Shown: in pieces, positions 16,328 to 25,112 of the stretch | How positions within the stretch are numbered: the stretch's first letter is position 1 | Layout: each line of letters begins with the position of its first letter | DNA from: Nonomuraea roseoviolacea subsp. carminata | GTDB taxonomy: Bacteria; Actinomycetota; Actinomycetes; Streptosporangiales; Streptosporangiaceae | Direction: 5' to 3' | DNA: 64,000 bases | NCBI RefSeq assembly: GCF_024172185.1 | Contig: NZ_JAMZEC010000001.1 | Coordinates: 2,852,001-2,916,000 of the forward strand | Program-made: the position numbers and the translations under genes | Notes under the pieces: model-generated | Told to the model about the DNA's origin: nothing | Seen by the model: only the letters and a program-made list of their open reading frames with translations | Database searches by the model: none

Positions 16328-17521
16328 GTGGTAGCTGCCCCCGCCGGCGTTCGGCGATTATTGGTGGACACGGGCGAACCCCGCGAATGGGTTTCCCTCA
16401 GGACGGACCAGGTGATGGCGCTGCTCGGCATCTGGTTCGGGGTCGGACTGATGATCGACGCCTGGGCGCACACCAACCTGGCCGGGCTGGAGACCTTCTT
16501 CACCCCGTGGCACGCGGTGTTCTACTCCGGCTTCGCCGTGGTGTCCGGCTGGATCTTCTGGCAGGTGTGGCGGAACGTGCGCACCGGGCGCCAAGGACTG
16601 GCGGCCGTCCCCCACGGTTATCTCGCCGGGCTGATAGCGATTCCCGCGTTCGCCGCCTTCGGATTCGCCGACATGATGTGGCACACCATCCTCGGCATCG
16701 AGACGACCATCAACATCCTTTTCAGCCCGTCGCACCTCGGCCTCATCGTGACGATGATGCTCATCATCACGACACCGGTGCGCTCGGCGTGGAACGCCCC
16801 CGACGTCGGCGCCCGCCCCACGCTCGGCCGCCTGCTGCCCGCGCTGGTCGGGCTCGCGTTCGCCACCACGCTGGTGTCGCTGTTCCTGTCGTACGGCGAC
16901 GCCATGCAGTACGGCCCCGAGTCGATCGTCCAGGCGTACTCCCTGCTGGAGCGCGGCGCAGGCCCCGGTCCCGTACTGGTGGGTCCGGGCGCCGACCGGG
17001 TGGCCGTCGCCATGGTGGTCACCAACGTCATCATGCTCAGCCCGGTGCTGCTCCTGGTGCGTCGCTGGGTGTTGCCGTTCGGCTCGGTGACCGTCATGTA
17101 CACGATCATGGTGCTGATGCCGGGCGCCCAGACGCAGTTCCGCAACCTGCCGATCCTGCTGTCGTTCGTGGTCGCCGGGTTCGTGAGCGACCTGCTGATC
17201 CGCCGGCTGCGGCCCTCGGGTGAGCGGCGCGCCGCCTACTGGGCCTTCGCCGGGCTGTCGGCCTTCGCCACCTGGTCGCTGTACATCGGGATCGCCTCGG
17301 CCACGGGAGGCGGCCTGCCCGCCGTGCCCGAGCTGTGGACCGGAGCGCCGGTCATCGCCGGGCTGATCGGGCTGGCGCTCGGAGCACTGTTCCTGCCCAA
17401 CGCGGTCAGGGCGGCCGAGCCGGTCCGACCCGGAGCGGTCACCGCCGAGCCGGTCCGGTCTGACGCGGTCACCGCCGAGCCGGTCCAGCCCAGCGCGGCG
17501 GCCGACGCCGAGCGGGCATGA
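16328..17521 (+). CDS. Polytopic membrane protein with paired Asp/His in helices, unknown function
   Basis: About 397 residues with roughly ten hydrophobic segments. Early helices hold a striking set of acidic and His residues: LMIDAWAHTNLAGLE, FFTPWHAVFYSG, GFADMMWHTILGIET and LFSPSHLGL. Such buried Asp/His pairs look like a metal site or proton path. The start GTG 16328 follows a good GGAAG ribosome site; earlier codons in the frame lack one. The C-terminus is three 10-residue repeats (AEPVRPGAVT and variants). The next gene overlaps by four bases (ATGA), and both downstream products are exported metal-type proteins. I infer a metal-handling role but cannot name the family. Confidence 0.72.
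   Translation: MVAAPAGVRRLLVDTGEPREWVSLRTDQVMALLGIWFGVGLMIDAWAHTNLAGLETFFTPWHAVFYSGFAVVSGWIFWQVWRNVRTGRQGLAAVPHGYLAGLIAIPAFAAFGFADMMWHTILGIETTINILFSPSHLGLIVTMMLIITTPVRSAWNAPDVGARPTLGRLLPALVGLAFATTLVSLFLSYGDAMQYGPESIVQAYSLLERGAGPGPVLVGPGADRVAVAMVVTNVIMLSPVLLLVRRWVLPFGSVTVMYTIMVLMPGAQTQFRNLPILLSFVVAGFVSDLLIRRLRPSGERRAAYWAFAGLSAFATWSLYIGIASATGGGLPAVPELWTGAPVIAGLIGLALGALFLPNAVRAAEPVRPGAVTAEPVRSDAVTAEPVQPSAAADAERA
17414..17503 (+). repeat. 30-bp tandem repeat at the 3' end of the membrane protein gene
   Basis: Three in-frame copies, beginning GCCGAGCCGGTCC, at 17414-17443, 17444-17473 and 17474-17503, encode AEPV-type decapeptides just before the stop codon at 17519-17521. The third copy is diverged. 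Confidence 0.85.
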
Positions 17522-18852
17522 CCCGAGTCCTGTGCCTGGCCGCCGCCCTCGTGCTGGCGCTGGCCGCGCTGGCCGCCCCCGCCGCGGCGCACAACGTCAC
17601 GGCGGGGGCGGACCTGCGGGTCGCCCAGACCATCGCCGGCGCCGAGGTCACAGTGGTGATCAAAGGAACGACCCGGGTGCCGGGGCCGCTGCGGATCGGC
17701 GTCGTCGCCTACCAGCCGGTGTCCGGCCCGCTCCTCAGCCTCGAAGTCCGTTCCGTCGAGGACGGCCACACGGTGACCGGCACCGCCCAGGCGGCGGCGG
17801 ACCCGCAGTACACGCAGCTCCAGGTCGAGCGGACCGGACCCCACGAGCTGAAACTGAGCGCCGGGAACGAGACCGCCGTCATCCCGTTCCGCGTCCTCGT
17901 CGAACGCGCGCCGGGGGGCGACTTCCTCATCTACGGCGGCCTGTTCGTGGCCGCGCTCCTGCTGGCGGGCGGCCTGCTCACCGGGGCGACGGCCCGGCCC
18001 GGACGGGCGATGGCGCTGGCCGCGGGCGCCGCGGCCGGGGTGACGGTCGCCGCCATGGTCATCGTCTTCGAACCGCAGATGCCGGCGCCCGCGCCTGCCG
18101 GCGCCGCACCCACCCCCACGACGTCGAACGCGGCAGGGCGGCCGTACGCGCAGGCCCGCGTGGAGACGGTCCCGGCCCGGCCGCAAGCGGGAGAGGAGTT
18201 CACCCTGCGCGTCGATCTCATCGACGGCTCCACCGGGCGGCCCGTGGACGACCTCACCGCGCACCACGAGGCGCTGGCGCACGTGGTCGTCACCAGCGAG
18301 GACGGACGCTACTTCCGCCACGTGCACCCTCTGCGCACGGCTCCGGGGCGCCTTGAGGTCAGGCTGAGCGCCGACCGCCCCGGCCGGTACCTGGCGCACG
18401 CCGAGTTCGAACGCGAGGACTCGGGCGGGCAGCTCACCGCCGCCGATTTCCTCGTCGGAGGCACGGACAAGGCAGCCGTCGGAGAGACGACCAAGGCATC
18501 GGAGAAGGCCGGCACGGCCACGCCGCCCGGCGTACCCACGCGGGCCGATACGACCGTCACGCCGCGCCTGCAACCCGCCGTGCCCGTCGCGGGCCGCCCG
18601 ACGATGATCGAGCTGGACACCCCCGCAGGCGTGCGGACCTGGCTCGGCATGACCGGCCACCTGCTCATACGCAGCCAGGACGGCGAGTTCTTCGGCCACG
18701 TGCACGAGATGGGCTCCCCGGGAGCCCGGGTGCGCTTCACCTTCAGCTTCCCCGAACCGGGCCGCTACCTCGCGTGGATCCAGTACGCCACCGCCGACCG
18801 CATCGTGACCGTACCGTTCACCGTGAACGTGACCACATCGGAGGCCCAGTGA
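17518..18852 (+). CDS. Exported protein with HVHP (YtkA-like) domains, unknown function
   Basis: A 444-residue protein. It has a signal peptide (hydrophobic residues 4-22, AAAH cleavage site), an Ig-like N-terminal domain, two membrane helices near residues 140-160 and 165-190, and then two related domains. The first contains HHEALAHVVV and FRHVHPLR; the second contains LLIRSQDGEFFGHVHEMG. The LxVxSxDGxxFxHVH pattern is one I know from exported proteins found beside copper transporters and SCO-like proteins, and the His residues could bind copper. The gene overlaps its upstream partner by ATGA and its downstream partner by TGATG. Role inferred: extracytoplasmic metal sensing or delivery. Confidence 0.7.
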   Translation: MTRVLCLAAALVLALAALAAPAAAHNVTAGADLRVAQTIAGAEVTVVIKGTTRVPGPLRIGVVAYQPVSGPLLSLEVRSVEDGHTVTGTAQAAADPQYTQLQVERTGPHELKLSAGNETAVIPFRVLVERAPGGDFLIYGGLFVAALLLAGGLLTGATARPGRAMALAAGAAAGVTVAAMVIVFEPQMPAPAPAGAAPTPTTSNAAGRPYAQARVETVPARPQAGEEFTLRVDLIDGSTGRPVDDLTAHHEALAHVVVTSEDGRYFRHVHPLRTAPGRLEVRLSADRPGRYLAHAEFEREDSGGQLTAADFLVGGTDKAAVGETTKASEKAGTATPPGVPTRADTTVTPRLQPAVPVAGRPTMIELDTPAGVRTWLGMTGHLLIRSQDGEFFGHVHEMGSPGARVRFTFSFPEPGRYLAWIQYATADRIVTVPFTVNVTTSEAQ

Positions 18853-19244
18853 TGAAGAGGTGGCACGCGGTGGCCGCGGCCACACTCGTGGCCGCAGCGC
18901 TAACGCTGTACGTCGTGAGCAGGAGCACGGCCGCCGAACCGGTCGACCTGACCACCACGGGCACCCGCTACGCCGCCACCGTCCACATCGCGGACCCGGC
19001 TCCCGGCCGGGTCACCGTGGAGATCACGGTGAGCAGGGGCGACGCCGCGGCTGTGGCCGTGTCGGCGGTCATGGCCGAGATGGGACACTCCACCCCCGAG
19101 ATCTCCGCCACCAAGCGCGCGCCCGGCCGCTTCGTGGCCGTGGGCGAGCTGTTCCCGATGGGCGGCGTCTGGGAGTTGTCGATCCGGATCGACGGCCCCG
19201 CGGGCGAGGAGCAACTCGCCGTCAAAACGCTGATCACGAACTAG
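18852..19244 (+). CDS. Exported FixH/YtkA-like small protein
   Basis: A 130-residue protein with an N-terminal signal anchor (KRWHAVAAATLVAAALTLYV) and one beta-sandwich domain of the YtkA/FixH type: VTVEITVSRGD, then VMAEMGHSTPEI with its Met-Gly-His, then FVAVGELFPMGGVWELSIRI. The Met/His cluster is where copper-binding members place ligands. The start ATG 18852 overlaps the previous TGA by one base. It is the last gene of the three-gene operon and is followed by strong hairpins. Confidence 0.72.
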   Translation: MKRWHAVAAATLVAAALTLYVVSRSTAAEPVDLTTTGTRYAATVHIADPAPGRVTVEITVSRGDAAAVAVSAVMAEMGHSTPEISATKRAPGRFVAVGELFPMGGVWELSIRIDGPAGEEQLAVKTLITN

Positions 19245-19376
19245 CCGCTCGGGCTGCCCGGGTAGACCGGGTCGCCGAGCCGGACCCGTCGCTCTTCTTT
19301 CGCCACCGTGAGGCCGAAGCCGCCGGGAGGTACGGGCCGGGGCCTTTTTGAGGCGTGGGCGGCCCAGGCCGGGGGT

Positions 19377-19430
19377 CCGGGGGCTGGGAAGCCCCCGGTC
19401 AGGGGGTGTGGGGGAGCTCGGCTCCCCCAC
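19377..19430. terminator. Two consecutive perfect hairpins between convergent genes
   Basis: The first hairpin has a 9-bp perfect stem (19377-19385 with 19390-19398, four-base loop). The second has a 10-bp perfect stem (19408-19417 with 19421-19430, three-base loop). A T-run after a short GC hairpin at about 19334-19350 may be a further stop for the plus strand. They lie between the membrane operon and the convergent TetR gene, so a bidirectional terminator is likely. Confidence 0.78.
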
Positions 19431-19472
19431 TGTCACAACCCGAGCCCTCTCGCGCGAAGGACAGGGCTCAGG

Positions 19473-20039
19473 TCAGGTTGTGGCCAGGCGGAGGGCCTGG
19501 GCGACCTCCGCGCCCTTGAGGGCCGTGGACGGGTCCAGGAGCCACTGGGACAGGAAGCCCGTCAGCATCGCCTGGTAGAGCGAGCCCACCACCCGCGCCC
19601 GTTCCGGGTCGCCGGCCGCGTCGATGCCCGCGAACAGCTCCGCCAGCCCGTCCCGGGCCGCGTGCAGCCCCTGGACGAGGTACTCGCGCACCTCCGGCAG
19701 GTGGTCGATCTGCCCGATCAGTTCGAACTGCGTGATCCAGAGGGGCCGGAGCCGGTCGAACGACTCGACGACCCGGTCCCAGGCCACCTCGAAGCGCCGC
19801 AGCGGTGTGGCGTCGGGCTCGACGGAGCCGCCGAGCGTGGCCGCCAGTTCCTCGCCCCATTCCCTCATCGCCTCGAACAGCGCCTCGTTCATCAGCGCGT
19901 CCTTCGAACGGAAGTGGTAGCCGATGCCCGCCAGGCTCACGCCCGAGGCGCTCGCGATGTCGCGGGCGGTGGTGCGGGAGTAGCCCTTCTCCATCAGGCA
20001 GCGCTTCGCCCCGGCCAGCAGGTCCTCACGATTTCCCAT
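19473..20039 (-). CDS. TetR-family regulator
   Basis: A 188-residue regulator with HTH TTARDIASASGVSLAGIGYH at about residues 23-42 and a C-terminal TetR_C-like domain (TGFLSQWLLDP). It is divergent from the FAD monooxygenase gene with a 73-bp gap. The gap contains two direct TCTCAMACA repeats (20061-20069 and 20087-20095), a possible operator, though without clear dyad symmetry. It probably represses the monooxygenase gene. Confidence 0.87.
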   Translation of the reverse strand: MGNREDLLAGAKRCLMEKGYSRTTARDIASASGVSLAGIGYHFRSKDALMNEALFEAMREWGEELAATLGGSVEPDATPLRRFEVAWDRVVESFDRLRPLWITQFELIGQIDHLPEVREYLVQGLHAARDGLAELFAGIDAAGDPERARVVGSLYQAMLTGFLSQWLLDPSTALKGAEVAQALRLATT

Positions 20040-20112
20040 GCCCCCAAGCTAGCACATCTGTCTCACACAAGCGTTCTGGACAATCGTCTCAAACAGTTGT
20101 ACCGTTCACGGC

Positions 20113-21306
20113 ATGACGAACATCCTGATCTCCGGGGCGAGCATCGCCGGCACCACGACCGCCTACTGGCTGCGGCGTCACGGCTTCACGCCGACCGTCG
20201 TCGAGCGGGCGCCCGCCATCCGCAAGGGCGGCTACAAGGTGGACGTGCGCGGCGCCGCGCTCGACGTGATCGAGCGCATGGGCCTGCTGGACGCGGTCCT
20301 CGCCCGCGGCACGGACATGCGCCACGCGACCCACTACGACGCCGCGGGCCGCCCGGTCGCGACCATGGACGCCGACCTGTTCGGCGGGCGCACGGGCGAC
20401 GACGCCGAGATCATGCGCGGCGACCTCAACGAGCTGCTGTACGACCTCACCCGTGACGACGTCGAGTACATCTTCGACGACACCGTCACCGGCATCGCCG
20501 AGGACGGCACCGTGACGTTCGAGCGCTCCGCGCCGCGCCGGTTCGACCTGGTCATCGGGGCCGACGGGGTCCACTCGGTCACCAGGCGGCTCGCGTTCGG
20601 CCCGGAGGAGCGTTTCCGGCGCGACCTCGGCGCGCACATCTCGATCTCCACCGTCCCCAACCACCTCGGCCTCGACCGCGAGGAGGCCGTGCACGCCGCC
20701 CCCGGCCGGACCGCGAACGTCTACAGCACCCGGCAGGATCCGACCGCCAAGGCGCTGTTCATGTGGTCGTCACCCTCTCAGACCCCCGGCCACCGCGACC
20801 CGGCCCGGCAGAAGGAACTGCTCGCCGAGGCCATGGCGGGGGTCGGCTGGGAGGTGCCCGCCCTGCTGGAAGCGGTGCGGCGCTCGGACGACTTCTACTT
20901 CGACTCGGTCAGCCAGATCCACATGGACCGCTGGTCGCGCGGCCGGGTGGTCCTGGTGGGCGACGCGGGCTACTGCGCCTCGCCGGCGTCCGGGCAGGGG
21001 ACGAGCCTCGCGCTGGTCGGCGCGTACGTGCTCGCCGGCGAGCTCGCCCGCCACGGCGTCGAGGGCGGCGGGCTCGACCGGTACGAGAGCGTGATGCGGC
21101 CGTTCGTGGCGGCCAACCAGAAGCTCGGCCCGGCCAACCTCAAGGGCATGGTGATGGGCTCACGGCTCGCCATCCGCTTCCAGCTCTTCATGATCAGGCT
21201 GCTCCCGCACCTGCCCGGCCGCGACCGGATGATCGAGCGGGTGGCCGGCGCCATCCACCGCGCCGCCAACGCCATCTCGCTGGAGGACTACAAAGTTATG
21301 GAATGA
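20113..21306 (+). CDS. FAD-dependent aromatic monooxygenase
   Basis: A 397-residue class A flavoprotein hydroxylase. The dinucleotide-binding motif is ISGASIAGTTTAYWL (residues 6-20), the DG motif is GADGVHS near residue 155, and the GD motif VGDAGYCASPASGQG is near 285. It would hydroxylate an aromatic or related compound using NAD(P)H and oxygen. Relatives include tetracycline-inactivating TetX-like and polyketide-tailoring enzymes, so the substrate is open. It is probably repressed by the divergent TetR and is followed 69 bp later by an NmrA-type reductase gene. Confidence 0.88.
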   Translation: MTNILISGASIAGTTTAYWLRRHGFTPTVVERAPAIRKGGYKVDVRGAALDVIERMGLLDAVLARGTDMRHATHYDAAGRPVATMDADLFGGRTGDDAEIMRGDLNELLYDLTRDDVEYIFDDTVTGIAEDGTVTFERSAPRRFDLVIGADGVHSVTRRLAFGPEERFRRDLGAHISISTVPNHLGLDREEAVHAAPGRTANVYSTRQDPTAKALFMWSSPSQTPGHRDPARQKELLAEAMAGVGWEVPALLEAVRRSDDFYFDSVSQIHMDRWSRGRVVLVGDAGYCASPASGQGTSLALVGAYVLAGELARHGVEGGGLDRYESVMRPFVAANQKLGPANLKGMVMGSRLAIRFQLFMIRLLPHLPGRDRMIERVAGAIHRAANAISLEDYKVME

Positions 21307-21338
21307 ACCGTTCCGTTCTGATAGACTTCCAATCACAA

Positions 21339-21356
21339 GAACGGAGCGTTCCGTTC
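21339..21356. promoter_or_regulatory. Candidate TetR/HxlR-type operator before the NmrA-type gene
   Basis: GAACGGA (21339-21345) and TCCGTTC (21350-21356) form a perfect 7-bp inverted repeat with a four-base spacer. A related direct copy, CGTTCCGTTC, lies upstream at 21309-21318. Both are in the 69-bp gap before the ATG at 21376. The regulator that would bind is not identified. Confidence 0.6.
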
Positions 21357-21375
21357 CTGAGCTAAGGGAGTCCCC

Positions 21376-22206
21376 ATGACGATCCTCGTGACCGGTGCCA
21401 CCGGAACCGTCGGCCGCCTCGTCGTCGAAGAGCTCGTCCGCGCCGGCCGTCAGGTCCGCGCCCTCACCAGGGACCTCTCCCGCGCCTCGGCGCTCCTGCC
21501 CGCCGGCGTCGAGGTGGTGGCCGGCGATCTCGCGGACCCCGGCAGCCTCGTCCGGGCCTTCGACGGCGTCACCGCCGCCCACCTCATCACGTTCGCGGGA
21601 GACGACTACGCCCCGCTGAAGCGCGGCGACGAGATCGTGGAGCTGGCCGTCAAGGCCGGCGTGCGCAAGGTCAGCGTGCTGGGCGGCCGGGCCGACGGGC
21701 CGCTGGAGCAGGCCCTGGTGGCCACCGACATCGAGTGGACGCTGCTCAACCCCGTCGAGTTCATGTCCAACACGCTGCGCTGGTGGGCCGGCTCGGTGCA
21801 GGCGCACGGCGTGGTGCGCGAGCCGTTCGGCGACCGGCTGAGCGCCCTGGTCCACGAGGCGGACATCGCGGCCGTGGCGGCGGCCGTGCTGACCGGAGAG
21901 GGACACGGCGGCCGCACGTACACCCTCACCGGCCCCGAGGCGCTGACCACCAGGCAGAAGGTGCGCGTCCTCGCCGAGGCGACCGGCCTGGACATCACGT
22001 TCACCGAGCTCACCGAGCAGGAGGCCCGGGCGGAGTGGCGCTCCCACGGGATGGGCGAGGAGACGATCGAGTTCCTCGTCCGGGCGCTGGGCGACACGCC
22101 CGAGGTGGGCTACACCGTGGTGCCCACCGTCGAGCAGGTCACCGGGCGGCCGGCGCGCCCCTTCGCCCAGTGGGCCGCCGAGCACGCCGCCGCCTTCCGC
22201 CCCTGA
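21376..22206 (+). CDS. NmrA-like NAD(P)-binding protein
   Basis: A 276-residue atypical SDR. The glycine motif VTGATGTVGR is at residues 4-13, followed by ALTRDLSRASALLPAGVEVV and VVAGDLADPGSL. The family includes NmrA sensors and QorB-type quinone reductases; the usual SDR Tyr-x3-Lys is not obvious. It probably reduces or senses a quinone. Its own palindromic operator candidate suggests regulation independent of the monooxygenase gene. Confidence 0.85.
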   Translation: MTILVTGATGTVGRLVVEELVRAGRQVRALTRDLSRASALLPAGVEVVAGDLADPGSLVRAFDGVTAAHLITFAGDDYAPLKRGDEIVELAVKAGVRKVSVLGGRADGPLEQALVATDIEWTLLNPVEFMSNTLRWWAGSVQAHGVVREPFGDRLSALVHEADIAAVAAAVLTGEGHGGRTYTLTGPEALTTRQKVRVLAEATGLDITFTELTEQEARAEWRSHGMGEETIEFLVRALGDTPEVGYTVVPTVEQVTGRPARPFAQWAAEHAAAFRP

Positions 22207-22216
22207 TCAGCGCGTC

Positions 22217-23221
22217 TCAGTCCACGGCGGCCGCGTAGTGGCAGGCCGCCTGGGCCGTGGGCACCGCCGGGAGCACCGCCAGCGGCTCCGCCCGGCACCT
22301 GCCGTCCACCCCCGCCTCCGCCGCGCGCCCCGAGGCGAGCACCTGGCAGCGGGCGTGGAAGCGGCACCCGCCCGGGATCCGCGTCGGGTCCGGCGGCTCG
22401 CCCGTGAGCACGACGCGTTCCGGCGACTCGGGCAGCACCGACAGCAGGGCCTGCGTGTACGGGTGCCGGGGCGCGGTGAGCACCTGCTCCACGGGCCCCG
22501 ACTCGACGATCCGGCCCAGGTACATGACCGCCACCCGGTCCGCGATGTTCCAGGCGAGGCCCAGGTCGTGGGTGACGACCAGCGCCGACAGGCCCAGCTC
22601 GTCGCGCAGCCGGAGCAGCAGGGCCAGGATCTCGCCCCGCACCGAGGCGTCGAGCGAGGCCACCGGCTCGTCGGCGATCAGCACCTTCGGCTCCAGCGCC
22701 AGCGCCCCGGCGATGACCACGCGCTGGCGCTGGCCGCCGGACAGCTCGTGCGGGTAGCGCAGGAAGAACCGCTCCGGCGGCCGGAGCCCGGCCCGGGAGA
22801 GCGCCGAGGCCACGACCTCCTGCTCGCCGGGCAGGCCGTGGATGCGCGGCCCCTCGGCGACGGCCTCGTAGACCGTCTGGCGCGGGTTGAGCGAGCCCAT
22901 CGGGTCCTGGAGGACGAGCTGCACCTCCCGGCGGTACGCCTTGAGCGCCTTGGAGCCGTACTCCAGGGCCGTGCCGCCGTACAGGACGGAGCCGGAGGTG
23001 GGGCGTTCGAGGCCGAGGAGCGTGCGGGCGAGGGTGGTCTTGCCGCAGCCGGACTCGCCGACGAGCGCCACGATCTCGCCCTCGCCGATCGCGAGGTCCA
23101 CCCCGTCGACCGCGCGGGCGCGCCGCCCGCGCGAGGGGAACCCCACGTGCAGGTCGCGGGCCTCCAGCAGGGTGGGCCGGGCCGTGCCGACCGCCTCCAC
23201 GGGAGTCTGGGTCTCGGTCAC
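22217..23221 (-). CDS. Oligopeptide/nickel ABC importer ATPase (DppF/OppF-like)
   Basis: A 334-residue ATPase: Walker A GESGCGKTT near residue 55, Q-loop VLQDPMGSLNPRQ, signature LSGGQRQR, Walker B VLIADEP and the C-terminal oligopeptide-transporter domain with GGCRFHARC, a Cys-rich element typical of the family. The GTG start at 23221 overlaps the TGA of the previous ATPase gene (GTGA). It is the last gene of the importer operon and pairs with the other ATPase to drive uptake. Confidence 0.92.
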   Translation of the reverse strand: MTETQTPVEAVGTARPTLLEARDLHVGFPSRGRRARAVDGVDLAIGEGEIVALVGESGCGKTTLARTLLGLERPTSGSVLYGGTALEYGSKALKAYRREVQLVLQDPMGSLNPRQTVYEAVAEGPRIHGLPGEQEVVASALSRAGLRPPERFFLRYPHELSGGQRQRVVIAGALALEPKVLIADEPVASLDASVRGEILALLLRLRDELGLSALVVTHDLGLAWNIADRVAVMYLGRIVESGPVEQVLTAPRHPYTQALLSVLPESPERVVLTGEPPDPTRIPGGCRFHARCQVLASGRAAEAGVDGRCRAEPLAVLPAVPTAQAACHYAAAVD

Positions 23222-24216
23222 GACACCTCCAGGGTGGTCTCCGCGGGCTCGGCCTTCTCCGGCCGTACGTGCACGCACGCGGCGCGGCGCTCGGGACCGG
23301 CGGGCCACAGCTCCACGTCGAGCGTGGGGCACACGTCCAGCGCGACCGGGCAGCGCGGGTGGAAGGAGCAGCCGGGCGGCAGGTCCATGGGGTCGGGCGG
23401 GTCGCCGCCGAGGCCCTTGGGCGCCAGCCGCGAGACCGGGTCGCCCACGGTCGGGAACGCGGCGGCCAGCGCGGCGCTGTAGGGGTGCTTGGGGTCGTGG
23501 AACACCTCGCGTGAGGGTCCGTGCTCGACCACCCGCCCCGCGTACATGACCGCGAGCCGGTCGCAGACGTCGGCGAGCACCGACAGGTCGTGCGAGATCA
23601 TGATCAGCGAGATGCCGCGCTCCGCGAGCAGCTCCTTGATCAGGGTCAGGACCTGGGCCTGGACCATCACGTCGAGGGCGGTCGTCGGCTCGTCGGCGAT
23701 GATCAGCCGCGGCGAGCAGGCGAGCGCCATGGCGATCATGATGCGCTGCCGCTGCCCGCCGGACAGCTCGTGCGGGTAGCTGCGCGCCCGCCAGGCGGGC
23801 AGCCCGACCTGTTCCAGCAGCTCGGCGACGCGTCCGCGCGCGCTGTCGGGCTTGGCCAGGCCGTGGACGAGCAGCGGCTCGGCGATCTGGTCGCCGATGC
23901 GCTGCACCGGGTTGAGCCCGTGCTGGGCGCCCTGGAAGACGATCGACGCCTCGGCCCAGCGGACGGCGCGCAGCCGGCCCCACTTCATGGCCAGGACGTC
24001 CTCGCCGTCGAGCAGGATCCGGCCGCCGACGCGGGCGTCGCGCGGCAGCAGCCGCAGCAGCGCCATGGCCAGCGTCGACTTGCCGGACCCCGACTCGCCG
24101 GCGACCCCGAGCGCCGTGCCCGCGTCGAGCGTGAGCGACACCCCCCGTACGGCGGGCACCTCGCCGGCCGCGATGCGGTAGGTGACGGAGACGTCGTCCA
24201 GTTCGAGCAGAGCCAT
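23218..24216 (-). CDS. Oligopeptide/nickel ABC importer ATPase (DppD/OppD-like)
   Basis: A 332-residue ATPase with Walker A GESGSGKST, signature LSGGQRQR, Walker B LIIADEP and the family C-terminal domain (PPGCSFHPRCPVALDVCP). The ATG at 24216 shares one base with the TGA of the permease gene upstream (TGATG). It forms a heterodimer with the following ATPase. Confidence 0.92.
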   Translation of the reverse strand: MALLELDDVSVTYRIAAGEVPAVRGVSLTLDAGTALGVAGESGSGKSTLAMALLRLLPRDARVGGRILLDGEDVLAMKWGRLRAVRWAEASIVFQGAQHGLNPVQRIGDQIAEPLLVHGLAKPDSARGRVAELLEQVGLPAWRARSYPHELSGGQRQRIMIAMALACSPRLIIADEPTTALDVMVQAQVLTLIKELLAERGISLIMISHDLSVLADVCDRLAVMYAGRVVEHGPSREVFHDPKHPYSAALAAAFPTVGDPVSRLAPKGLGGDPPDPMDLPPGCSFHPRCPVALDVCPTLDVELWPAGPERRAACVHVRPEKAEPAETTLEVS

Positions 24217-25112
24217 CAGCCCGCCTTCCTGAGTCGCGGGTTGAGCACGGCCTCCAGCGCCCGGCCGCACAGCGTGAACGCCATGACGACGGCCAGGATG
24301 CACAGGCCGGGGATGATGATGTACCACCAGGCGCCCGCCGTCGCCGCGCCGAAGTCGTAGGAGGCGCGCAGCATCGTGCCCCACGAGGTCTTGTTCGCGC
24401 TGACGCCCAGGAAGGCCAGCGTGGACTCGGTGACGATGGCGCTGGCGACCTCCAGCGTGGTGCTGGCCAGCAGCAGGGGCGCGACGTTCGGCAGCACGTG
24501 GCGGGTGGTGATGTGCCAGTGCCCGCCGCCGAGCGCCTTGGAGCGCTCGATGTACGGCCGGGCCTCCACGGCGAGGGTCTGCGCGCGGATGAGCCGGGCC
24601 GTGGTGGGCCAGGTGGTCACGCCGATCGCCACGATGATGGTGAACGTGCTGCCGCCCAGGATGGCCGCCAGCACCATGGCGGTGATCAGCGAGGGCAGCA
24701 CCAGGAACCAGTCGGTGATCCGCATGAGCGTGGCGCCCAGCCAGCCGCGGAAGTGCCCGGCGGCGATGCCGACGACCATGCCGATCACGATGCTGAGCAG
24801 CGCGGCCAGGAAGCCGATGAGCAGCGAGGTGCGCGAGCCCCACCAGACCATGAGCAGGATGGAGCGGCCGGACTCGTCGGTGCCGAACGGCGCGGCGAGG
24901 CTGGGCGGCGCGAACTTGGCGCCGGTGCCGGACACCACGCTCGTCACGCTCTGGTCGATGAACAACGGCGCGACCAGCGCCAGCACCACGGCCACGACCA
25001 GCGCCAGGAGGCCGACCATGCCGCCCCGGTGCTGCCGGAAGTCCCGCCAGAACCGGCCGAACGCGAGCCGCCTGCGGCTCCAGGCCACGGATCCCGTCGC
25101 GACGGCGCTCAC
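24216..25112 (-). CDS. ABC importer permease (DppC/OppC-like)
   Basis: A 298-residue inner-membrane permease with about six helices and the coupling-helix EAA motif in IERSKALGGGHWHITTRHVL. An OppC-type N-terminal helix (GGMVGLLALVVAVVLALVAP) precedes an extracellular segment with FGTDESGRS, typical of DppC proteins. The GTG start at 25112 overlaps the upstream permease stop by four bases. Confidence 0.92.
   Translation of the reverse strand: MSAVATGSVAWSRRRLAFGRFWRDFRQHRGGMVGLLALVVAVVLALVAPLFIDQSVTSVVSGTGAKFAPPSLAAPFGTDESGRSILLMVWWGSRTSLLIGFLAALLSIVIGMVVGIAAGHFRGWLGATLMRITDWFLVLPSLITAMVLAAILGGSTFTIIVAIGVTTWPTTARLIRAQTLAVEARPYIERSKALGGGHWHITTRHVLPNVAPLLLASTTLEVASAIVTESTLAFLGVSANKTSWGTMLRASYDFGAATAGAWWYIIIPGLCILAVVMAFTLCGRALEAVLNPRLRKAG

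Noticed and set aside
20113..22206. Monooxygenase plus reductase considered as part of an antibiotic gene cluster
   Set aside because: No polyketide, peptide synthetase or terpene genes are in the window; a detoxification pair is the simpler reading.
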